Below, piece by piece: positions 1 to 6,348 of a DNA stretch of 11,466 nt. A program made the position numbers and the translations under genes. The notes under the pieces are model-generated. The model did not search any database. It was not told the DNA's origin and saw only the letters and a program-made list of their open reading frames with translations. Each line of letters starts with the position of its first letter. Position 1 is the first letter of the stretch. Source of the DNA: ZAX-1 sp046533095 (lineage in GTDB: Bacteria > Bacillota > Clostridia > Lachnospirales > Lachnospiraceae); NCBI GenBank assembly GCA_046533095.1, contig JAJQRA010000011.1:1-11466 (forward strand), in the 5' to 3' direction.

Positions 1-110
1 GTCAGAGACGACACCGAATATTGCGATAATTTATTATACACCATCTTTTTCTAAATAGGAAGTCCCTATTTTCCTTGATTTGTATTTTTTTAATGGGCTT
101 CAAGCTTAAA

Positions 111-162
111 TTTCAAAGTAACTTCCACCCCCGAAATTTCAAAAGTGGAAGTTACTTTGAAA
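111..162. repeat. Perfect 18-bp inverted repeat
   Basis: TTTCAAAGTAACTTCCAC (111-128) is exactly reverse-complemented at 145-162, with a 16-base spacer that contains the palindrome GAAATTTC (133-140). The right arm is a full copy of a motif that recurs in degenerate form further along. It could form a long hairpin in RNA but is not followed by a T tract, so a terminator role is unlikely; mobile-element end or protein-binding site is more likely. Confidence 0.85.
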
Positions 163-172
163 AACTTCACAT

Positions 173-190
173 GTGGAATTTAATCTGATA
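173..190 (+). repeat. Degenerate copy of the 18-mer repeat
   Basis: GTGGAATTTAATCTGATA matches the consensus GTGGAAGTTACTTTGAAA in its first six bases and scattered later positions, and starts 28 bases after the start of the perfect copy at 145, in the same orientation. Confidence 0.45.
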
Positions 191-198
191 AAAACATG

Positions 199-294
199 TT
201 ATACTAAAGTCATGATTCTTTGTATCGCTCTTGCTAAAGCCACAATACATATGTCTAGATTCCAAAGTGACTGTTGTGCGTTATGACGCAACAA
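199..294 (-). CDS. Possible 31-residue ORF of unknown function
   Basis: A perfect AGGAGG (310-305) is followed after 10 bases by TTG at 294, opening a 31-codon frame that ends with TAA at 201-199. The peptide is moderately hydrophobic, for example LDICIVALARAI in the middle. The alternative ATG at 302 is only 2 bases from the Shine-Dalgarno and gives 15 codons. A hairpin at 273-295 (stem GTTGT/GCGT with one bulged A, loop TATG) covers the start. I do not recognise the peptide; it could be a leader peptide, a relic of a mobile element, or chance. Confidence 0.2.
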   Translation of the reverse strand: MLRHNAQQSLWNLDICIVALARAIQRIMTLV

Positions 295-316
295 CGAATC
301 ATTTCCTCCTGACTAT

Positions 317-334
317 GCCTTTATTATGAAAGGC
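317..334. other. Hairpin GCCTTT/AAAGGC
   Basis: A perfect 6-bp stem with a 6-base loop (ATTATG). A second inverted pair, TCAAGG (344-349) and CCTTGA (362-367), lies just beyond. No T tract follows on either strand, so these are noted as structure, not as terminators. Confidence 0.4.
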
Positions 335-456
335 CGCAACTTGTCAAGGGCGAAGCAGCATCCTTGATAGGATGATGGCATTCATATATAATGTAGTTAT
401 AGGAAAGGGAAATAAACTATTTTTATACAATGTCAAACCCATATCTGAAAGTATGG

Positions 457-474
457 GTGGAATTTACTTTGGGA
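457..474 (+). repeat. Degenerate copy of the 18-mer repeat
   Basis: GTGGAATTTACTTTGGGA differs from the consensus GTGGAAGTTACTTTGAAA at only three positions and lies in the same orientation. Its first bases overlap the right arm of the hairpin at 437-458. A weak inverted partner (TAATTTTCCAC) lies at about 484-494. Confidence 0.6.
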
Positions 475-621
475 AAAAACAGCTAATTTTCCACCTTTTG
501 TTTAATGTGCTCTAAAAGCAGTCCTAACCATACTTTTCTTGCCCACTTACAGCAATAATCAGATAATTATTCATTTGTTTTTCATTCAAAGCATAATTTT
601 TTGTGAAATTTACTGCATAGG

Positions 622-659
622 GTAGAAGTTAATTAGAAAAAGTGGAAGTTAGCTTGAAA
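622..659 (+). repeat. Tandem pair of 18-mer repeat copies
   Basis: GTAGAAGTTAATTAGAAA (622-639) and GTGGAAGTTAGCTTGAAA (642-659) are direct copies with a 20-base period. The second differs from the consensus at two positions. They are the copies nearest to the GH5 gene, whose stop lies about 40 bases away. Confidence 0.65.
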
Positions 660-696
660 TTCACCCAAATTATATTGTATAGATTTATCCTCTATT

Positions 697-1818
697 CTAA
701 GAAAACGAATTTACAAGTGCGTCCCGAATTTTAGGGAAACGCCATTCTGCATTGTACCTATCGTAAATTGAGTAACGATCGTTGCCACCTGCATCCCACC
801 AAATACAAGGTATCCCTAGTTTTGCGGCTTTGCCTGCTATATATGCAATCCACTGAGCCCTAGTATCTTCATTGTTTTTGTCAATAGCTCCAAGTTCTCC
901 TATTATGACAGGAATATTCTTGCTTATAAACAGTCTTTCTAAGTCATTCATCATTTGGTTTATTTCGTTCGTGTCATTAGAATTGGATGATGTCCAATCG
1001 GTGGTTCCATATTCATTTTGAGAAAATGAATATGGTTTATACATATGCACAGACAAGATTAGGTTTTTGCCTTTAGGCATTCTGAAATCTTCCAATGCGA
1101 TAGTTTCAGGTCTGGCACAGTAAGTGGGTAAAACTAGATAACGCTCCGAGTTAAATCCAGATGAACCACGAATTGCATCTACAAATACTGCGTTTAGTTT
1201 ATTTATATTTTCACGCATTTCGCTTGTGCCAACATTCCATTCGTATTCTGAATTTATATCACGTGGTTCGTTCATACTTTCAAAAAGAAGATGATTATCG
1301 TATGAGGCAAAACACTCAGCTATCTGAGTCCACAATATACAGATAAAATTTTCAGCGATGGGCATATTTTCGCTTCTTGGGCTATAAACGCTATCGTGAT
1401 GGGAATTAAGTATAACGTAAAACCCGCTATTTATACACAAATCTACTACCTGTTGTATACGTGCCATCCATACTTCATCAATAATATAATTTTCGTCAAC
1501 ATGTTCATACCAAGTAACAGGGATTCGTATCGTAGTAAAATTAGCGTCTTTTATATCCTGTATTATTTTCTGTGTGGTTACAGGATTGTTCCAGTATGTT
1601 TCATAATCCTGCGGATTCGTGGTTTGGAAATGCAGATTATGAACGTCAAATGTATTTCCGAGACTCCACCCTGCTTTCAAATTTGCTGTAAATCGCATTT
1701 GCTCGTTGGTAAAATAGCCCCCGTTCAATATAAAGAAATAGCAAAGTGCAATTACAATTACGATTGCTAGTACCTGCATCGTGTGTTGAATCCATTTTTC
1801 TTTTGATTTTTTACGCAT
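697..1818 (-). CDS. GH5 endo-beta-1,4-glucanase, membrane-anchored (CcsZ-like)
   Basis: A 373-residue glycoside hydrolase family 5 enzyme. A basic N terminus (MRKKSKEK) and a hydrophobic stretch at about 14-32 with no obvious cleavage or lipobox site suggest a signal anchor, with the catalytic barrel outside the cell membrane. GH5 signature residues are all present: GWSLGNTFD (50-58), TIRIPVTW (96-103, Arg98), the HH pair (141-142), the acid/base in SMNEP (181-185, Glu184), SVHMYKPY (256-263), the nucleophile in VIIGELG (304-310, Glu308) and CIWWDAG (338-344). Role by analogy with cellulase genes of bacterial cellulose operons (BcsZ, and CcsZ in clostridial clusters): cutting nascent glucan to aid export or assembly, not feeding on plant cellulose, since no carbohydrate-binding or dockerin module is present. 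It overlaps the synthase gene by 8 bases and is the last gene of the operon; no clear terminator follows. Confidence 0.92.
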   Translation of the reverse strand: MRKKSKEKWIQHTMQVLAIVIVIALCYFFILNGGYFTNEQMRFTANLKAGWSLGNTFDVHNLHFQTTNPQDYETYWNNPVTTQKIIQDIKDANFTTIRIPVTWYEHVDENYIIDEVWMARIQQVVDLCINSGFYVILNSHHDSVYSPRSENMPIAENFICILWTQIAECFASYDNHLLFESMNEPRDINSEYEWNVGTSEMRENINKLNAVFVDAIRGSSGFNSERYLVLPTYCARPETIALEDFRMPKGKNLILSVHMYKPYSFSQNEYGTTDWTSSNSNDTNEINQMMNDLERLFISKNIPVIIGELGAIDKNNEDTRAQWIAYIAGKAAKLGIPCIWWDAGGNDRYSIYDRYNAEWRFPKIRDALVNSFS

Positions 1819-4216
1819 TTTCCTCCTTCAACGAGCGAACGCCTAACATATCACTTACAATATCAATTTCTTTTTCTGCTAGAGCTACGGTAGTCTGATT
1901 ATGCTCTATCGAGTCTATAAGCCATTGGATCAGACTTTCACTTTTTAAACTATCCGTATGTATTTCTGCATAATTGCTCAATGCAAACAATTTCCTTTGT
2001 TCATTCAAATCACGCTCATACACACATTCCAGACAAGTACCATTCGGTAATGTAAGCGTAATGTCTTGAAGTAAATTAGTTCCAACAAGAACAATAAACT
2101 TAAAATTGAAGTTTACAATATTTACCTTTTGACCAGTTTGTGAGGTAAGCGTTTCATTCATATCAATGCGAGGGTAGTGTCTGTTTTGATATATAGTTTT
2201 ACTGATACGTTTTGAAATGTTCAAGCTTATATCGTCAAAACTACTTAACGTCCTTGCTAACCCAACAGGAAGTGTGGGAATGCGATCATATAAAAGCTGT
2301 AAATAGTCATCTTTCGTTTCGCAAGCATCAACAATACGAAAAGAATACTTCCATCCATTGTTATAATTGTCTACGTGCACAATCTGTATTTTTAGGCAAG
2401 CGTTATATCGTTCAGAAGTCATTTCTAATGACACCTGTTCGTCCTCATCAATATCCACTGGTTTCTCCATAAACAATGAAACGCCGGTTTCGGAAAAATC
2501 AATCGTGGCGCATTTTAGCACGTCTGAATTAGCAGTTTTAAGTGTGCAGTCCACTTTCGCAACAACGCGCTCTGATGAACGGAAGAGATCGCGCCCTAAC
2601 ACAAAAAAAACAGCCATCCACAGAGTCACTGAGTTAGCAATCAACCAGAATAGAACCACAATAGGTGAAAAAGAGCCACTCTCAAAAATCATTTTTATAC
2701 AATTTATTATGCCAACTACTGATAGCAATGTCAATACAGCAAAAGGAATCGTGTATATCCATAATTTACCTTTCTCGTTTTCCACAGCTCCTTTTTTGGT
2801 AACCAAGAATTTCTTGAGTGTAATACCCAAAGCTTCTGTGATGATCGGAAATAGCATAAATGGAAAAAGAACCGTCTCGTAGATAGACGTCCATTTGGTA
2901 GTTCTTATGTTCCGACTAAGACGCTTTAGCGTGATATTGCTCGAAATATACATTGGCAGCCAAAAAATCAATACTTCAACCAATGTGCATCTAATTACAA
3001 GAAAACCAAATACTGCAAAAATGATAGGCGACATAAAATAAATGAATCGCTTTATTGGCGCATACCAATACCAAACTGACGCCCAATAATTCAGTTTTTG
3101 TCCGAGCGAAAGTTTTGGCGATAACAGTATGTGCATTTTACGTCCTGTTGAAATACAGCCACGCGCCCAACGCACGCGTTGTTGAATAAGGCTTTTTAGG
3201 TCAGTAGCAGAAAGGCCGCTAGCTAAAACTTCGTTGATAGCATAACAAATATATCCTTTTTTCTGCAATAGTATACCTGTGGCAAAATCTTCGGTGATTG
3301 AAGCAGTATAAAAGCCACCAATGTCCTCTAAAGCCGCACGAGAAATTACCGTGTTAGACCCTCCGTAAATAACGCTATTGGATTTGTTGCGAGAAACCTG
3401 TACATCTTTGTAAAAATAGTCCTGCTCGTTAGGAATCCGTCCCTCTGAAAACAGATTGAACTGGAACAAATCAGGATTATAAAAGCTTTGAGGCGACTGC
3501 ACAAATCCCATATGTCGTTTTTCTGGCTCCGATTTACCTACATTTTTCAATTCCATATCTACAAAATATGGAACAATTCTCATCAAAAGTTGGTGTTGAG
3601 GAATCATATCTGCATCTAATGTCAGCAGCAAAGGTGCGCCCGTCACACTCATAGCGTGGTTAAGATTTCCTGCTTTTGCGTGCTTATTGTCAGTACGATC
3701 AATATAGTTTATCCCCATTTTCAATGCAAGCTCTTTTATTTCAGATCGTCGTCCGTCATCACACAGATGTATATGTAACTTAGTCTTGTCAGGATAATCC
3801 ATATGCTTGCACCCATTTATGGTTTTGTACAGTAAATCCGCTGGTTCAGAATATGTAGCAATAAAAACATCTACTTCCGGAAAAAGATGATGCGGCACTT
3901 CCGGAACAGGATGATTTTCTATCTTGTTCATATTAAAATAGTGGACAAGTGATTCTATCGCTCCAAAAAATTCCACTATGATTAGGGCAAGCCCCGCGAT
4001 AGCAGAAATGATTCCGGCATTCAACGGCAACGTATAAAGGATGCGCCATCCCAGATAAATGGCATTCAGTACAACCGTCAGTATAACCCAGAATCGTGTC
4101 CGTGAAGCACTAAAGTCCTTAGGCGGGTTCTCCAGTAATTTAGCTTGCGTAGCTGTAGCTATTTTTGGCTCAGCGTTAGTAGAAACCGCATCTGTGCAAT
4201 TCTCTTTTGTATTCAT
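1811..4216 (-). CDS. bcsA: Cellulose synthase catalytic subunit with PilZ domain (BcsA/CcsA type)
   Basis: An 801-residue membrane glycosyltransferase (GT2) that polymerises UDP-glucose to beta-1,4-glucan and threads it across the membrane. Membrane helices lie at about 43-62 and 67-88 before the catalytic domain and at about 390-540 after it. All GT2 residues are present: CDD (152-154), KAGNLNHA (181-188), DAD (201-203), the acceptor block around QSPQSFYNPD (240-249), YGGS (284-287), TED (308-310) and QRVRW (346-350). FLVTKKG (470-476) matches the gating-loop FxVTxK. The PilZ part has RSSER (546-550, RxxxR) and DFSETG (573-578, DxSxxG), so c-di-GMP activation is predicted. About 160 residues follow the PilZ barrel, longer than a minimal BcsA. 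An AGGAGG site lies 12 bases before ATG 4216. No BcsB partner is visible in the window. Cellulose is the likely product given the GH5 cellulase; another beta-glucan is possible. Confidence 0.93.
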   Translation of the reverse strand: MNTKENCTDAVSTNAEPKIATATQAKLLENPPKDFSASRTRFWVILTVVLNAIYLGWRILYTLPLNAGIISAIAGLALIIVEFFGAIESLVHYFNMNKIENHPVPEVPHHLFPEVDVFIATYSEPADLLYKTINGCKHMDYPDKTKLHIHLCDDGRRSEIKELALKMGINYIDRTDNKHAKAGNLNHAMSVTGAPLLLTLDADMIPQHQLLMRIVPYFVDMELKNVGKSEPEKRHMGFVQSPQSFYNPDLFQFNLFSEGRIPNEQDYFYKDVQVSRNKSNSVIYGGSNTVISRAALEDIGGFYTASITEDFATGILLQKKGYICYAINEVLASGLSATDLKSLIQQRVRWARGCISTGRKMHILLSPKLSLGQKLNYWASVWYWYAPIKRFIYFMSPIIFAVFGFLVIRCTLVEVLIFWLPMYISSNITLKRLSRNIRTTKWTSIYETVLFPFMLFPIITEALGITLKKFLVTKKGAVENEKGKLWIYTIPFAVLTLLSVVGIINCIKMIFESGSFSPIVVLFWLIANSVTLWMAVFFVLGRDLFRSSERVVAKVDCTLKTANSDVLKCATIDFSETGVSLFMEKPVDIDEDEQVSLEMTSERYNACLKIQIVHVDNYNNGWKYSFRIVDACETKDDYLQLLYDRIPTLPVGLARTLSSFDDISLNISKRISKTIYQNRHYPRIDMNETLTSQTGQKVNIVNFNFKFIVLVGTNLLQDITLTLPNGTCLECVYERDLNEQRKLFALSNYAEIHTDSLKSESLIQWLIDSIEHNQTTVALAEKEIDIVSDMLGVRSLKEENA
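1819..1828 (-). promoter_or_regulatory. Ribosome binding site of the GH5 gene inside the end of bcsA
   Basis: The last codons of the synthase gene (Lys-Glu-Glu) spell AAGGAGG, which sits only 3 bases before the GH5 start ATG, and the two frames overlap by 8 bases. This geometry suggests translational coupling: ribosomes finishing the synthase would help start the cellulase. The spacing is shorter than the usual 6-9 bases. Confidence 0.55.
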
Positions 4217-4248
4217 TTGGCAAATATGCCTCCTAATCGTATGATTGT

Positions 4249-5097
4249 TTATTCTGATATACGTTGTAACGTTATTCCGTTACTTTTAAAATGAACGAAA
4301 GCATCCGCTGTATAAATAAGCTCTGAACCGATTTTGGCACAAGCGGCTTTAATACTTTCATCACTGTCCGAGGACGTGACAATGGTATATGCGGGTGTTA
4401 TCCTTTCAATAAATTCGTCAGAAGATGAACTGGCACGCCCGTGGTGAGGTGCTTTATATAACATTATGCTAGGCCAGTGAATCATCATCAGTTCTTGTAA
4501 CCGCTTTTCTTCTGCATCTCCCGCCAAAAGCAAATTAATCTCCCCATAAGAAACAAGCGTGGCAAGCGAGTAATTATTTATCTTTTTGTAATTTCGTTCC
4601 AATGGAGGATATACCGTGAAACGTATTTCTCCAACTGTAAAACTGCGTGGGCGTGTAGGATAGGTAAGCGTGATGCGCTTTTGGCCAATCAACTGATTTA
4701 GTTCGTCTAACGTAGTATTTTCCTTTGTATAATAGGGTTGAATGATATTCTTTACCTGAAAACTCGTTATAATATGTGACGCGCCTCCGATATGGTCGTT
4801 GTCGGGATGGGTAAAAATCAAGTATGAAATCTCCGATATATTCTGTTCTTTCAAAAAAGCAATAATGCTATTTGCATCGCGTTCCTCTCCGGTGTCTACA
4901 AGAACTGCAAAATCCCCTTGCTTTAGAAGAATACAGTCGGCATCGCCTTCGGTTTGAATAAAAAAGAATTGTGCAGGAACTTCATCTGTACCTAATGGTA
5001 CATCTTCTCGATAAAGATAGAAATACGAAAACGCAAAAATTGACAGCAACAGAACAAAGCGTATCGTCAATGAAAATATATTCTTTATTCGTTGCAT
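4249..5097 (-). CDS. Membrane-anchored MBL-fold hydrolase, ComEC C-terminal-like
   Basis: A metallo-beta-lactamase-fold protein of 282 residues. An N-terminal hydrophobic segment (about 10-28) after MQRIKN predicts an anchor with the enzyme domain outside the membrane. Motifs run in the usual order: GDADCILL (51-58), VDTG (67-70), the metal site THPDNDHIGG (96-105, H97/D99/D101/H102), NNYSLATLV (174-182), LLLAGDAEEKRL (189-200) and KAPHHG (215-220). This HxDxDH form with NxxSL and GDA is typical of the detached ComEC-type domains, which are thought to act on phosphodiester substrates such as DNA. The frame is open further upstream to an ATG at 5193, which would overlap the previous gene by 67 bases. 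I chose 5097 because an AAAGGTGG site lies 8 bases before it and the anchor begins at once. The substrate is unknown; its place in a polysaccharide operon suggests something other than DNA uptake. Confidence 0.85.
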   Translation of the reverse strand: MQRIKNIFSLTIRFVLLLSIFAFSYFYLYREDVPLGTDEVPAQFFFIQTEGDADCILLKQGDFAVLVDTGEERDANSIIAFLKEQNISEISYLIFTHPDNDHIGGASHIITSFQVKNIIQPYYTKENTTLDELNQLIGQKRITLTYPTRPRSFTVGEIRFTVYPPLERNYKKINNYSLATLVSYGEINLLLAGDAEEKRLQELMMIHWPSIMLYKAPHHGRASSSSDEFIERITPAYTIVTSSDSDESIKAACAKIGSELIYTADAFVHFKSNGITLQRISE

Positions 5098-5126
5098 ACA
5101 CACACCACCTTTCTGATTAGATCGTT

Positions 5127-6335
5127 TTATTTTTTGTAAAACGCAAACATACTGTCTCCAATGTTTTCCGGTTGGCAAGCCACCAGAACACAATCAAAAG
5201 AATTTTCTTGAATCAGCTCCGAAACTGTGTTGTCATTACCGTTCCAACGTGCGGATAATGGAGAAACCATCGTAATCTCGGAACACATTGTAGAAAGAAA
5301 CGCGGTGACAGGTATAAAATTTGAATCACCGATCAATAGGATTTTGGGTGCATCTGGAATATTTTTATTTACAATAAAATGTTGTGAATCGTCACTGCTT
5401 AGGTAAACTAAATAGGAATTTTTCTGCGGGTCATTCAAAATCGCATAATCTAGCAATGCCGTTTCAAAATCACCTGAAACGTTACTAGCGGATCTTGCGT
5501 GTCTATCAAAATTGGTCTCAAAATTGGGGAGCAAAACGGTATAATCATCAAGCCCGCCAAAAGATATGCCAACAGAGCGTCCGTAGTCGCCTTGCATAGC
5601 AGAGGGATAAGTGATAGCGTGGTAATGATCCAGATTGCTATAAATATTTTCAGGGTCAAGCATAATGCCAAAATTTGTGTCTAATGCATTTACGATAGCA
5701 TCGGACGCTAAAAAAGCTGCTATCGTAGTCCAACGACTATCGGTCTTGTAATACAGTTCTTTATATGTCAAATTAGATTTTGTGAAAATCAAGCCCAAAT
5801 CAAGAGAGTCCACCTCGTTTGCATATAGACAGGAAAACAGTTCATCCATATTAAGTGTAGATATTCTATCTAACGGATAGCCTGAATATACGGTATTATT
5901 ACCCAATGTACTTCTTTCGGGAGTTCCTACAAATATTAGCTTCCCTCCGTTTTTTTCAGTTTCCTCGCGTAAGCGGCGAATACGCTTGGCATAGTCCATA
6001 ATATTCGGGCTCATTGATTGGTAGTAATTGCCGCGATAGAGATACCCATTATCATCCTTAAGTATGTAAAAATTACGACCCTCCCGCTTGCCCTGTAACA
6101 CAGCAAGACGCGAATAAATATCTCGTATCTCTAAGCGGTTCGGAATAGCGTAGGTTATATTATTTTCCGCTTCGGCAAACAATCTATCCGGATTTTCCTT
6201 GAGCGTGATTTTGTCATAAGAAAGCCACATATCCCATAGAGATGGGAATGTATTTAAGAGCGTATACGCAGACATGACAATGAGGATAAGCAGAACAAAT
6301 GCTCCGGAGATTTTTACAATAAGTTCTTGTTTCAT
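5127..6335 (-). CDS. AlgJ/DHHW-like SGNH protein with altered catalytic triad
   Basis: A 402-residue protein with one N-terminal membrane anchor (about 9-27) and a large extracytoplasmic domain, resembling AlgJ/AlgX and Gram-positive DHHW proteins that pass acetyl groups to exopolysaccharides with an MBOAT partner. Seen landmarks: KLIFVGTPE (132-140), ELYYKTDSRW (193-202), a Gly-rich middle part (248-261), and KILLIGDSNF (331-340), the GDS block holding the nucleophile Ser338. In the family the first block reads YxKTDxHW, where Asp and His complete the triad; here Asp199 is kept but the His position is Arg201 (codon CGT). The protein may thus be catalytically dead or altered. The start has a GGTGG site 7 bases upstream. 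It lies 13 bases after the MBOAT gene and 29 bases before the metallo-beta-lactamase gene. Family assignment by motif and context is good; activity is uncertain. Confidence 0.82.
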   Translation of the reverse strand: MKQELIVKISGAFVLLILIVMSAYTLLNTFPSLWDMWLSYDKITLKENPDRLFAEAENNITYAIPNRLEIRDIYSRLAVLQGKREGRNFYILKDDNGYLYRGNYYQSMSPNIMDYAKRIRRLREETEKNGGKLIFVGTPERSTLGNNTVYSGYPLDRISTLNMDELFSCLYANEVDSLDLGLIFTKSNLTYKELYYKTDSRWTTIAAFLASDAIVNALDTNFGIMLDPENIYSNLDHYHAITYPSAMQGDYGRSVGISFGGLDDYTVLLPNFETNFDRHARSASNVSGDFETALLDYAILNDPQKNSYLVYLSSDDSQHFIVNKNIPDAPKILLIGDSNFIPVTAFLSTMCSEITMVSPLSARWNGNDNTVSELIQENSFDCVLVACQPENIGDSMFAFYKK

Positions 6336-6348
6336 AAACTCACCACCC

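Larger units (their letters stand above)
1..696. other. Non-coding region downstream of the operon
   Basis: No confident gene was found. The region holds the repeat family described separately, hairpins at 53-71, 273-295, 317-334 and 437-458, and a tiny possible ORF. The first 54 bases are open on the plus strand (17 codons to TAA at 52-54) and could be the end of a neighbouring gene. An ATG on the minus strand at 44 could equally start one leaving the window. Neither can be judged. No hairpin with a T tract follows the GH5 stop on the minus strand, so the operon's terminator is not visible. Confidence 0.6.

Noticed and set aside
53..71. AAATAGG/CCTATTT hairpin as a terminator for a gene ending at 54
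   Set aside because: The stem is AT-rich and the T-rich stretch begins several bases after it; the upstream frame has only 17 codons in the window, so neither gene nor terminator can be supported.
437..458. ACCCATA/TATGGGT hairpin as the operon terminator
   Set aside because: On the minus strand it is followed by TTGACATTG and not by a T tract, and it is more than 230 bases past the last gene.
2367..2882. 171-codon plus-strand frame inside the synthase gene
   Set aside because: It is fully antisense to a synthase region with a clear PilZ domain, and its translation has no family motif.
5098..5193. Upstream extension of the MBL-fold protein to an ATG at 5193
   Set aside because: It would overlap the AlgJ-like gene by 67 bases, has no better ribosome site, and adds a Cys/Lys-rich segment before a normal anchor; the start at 5097 has a good AAAGGTGG site.
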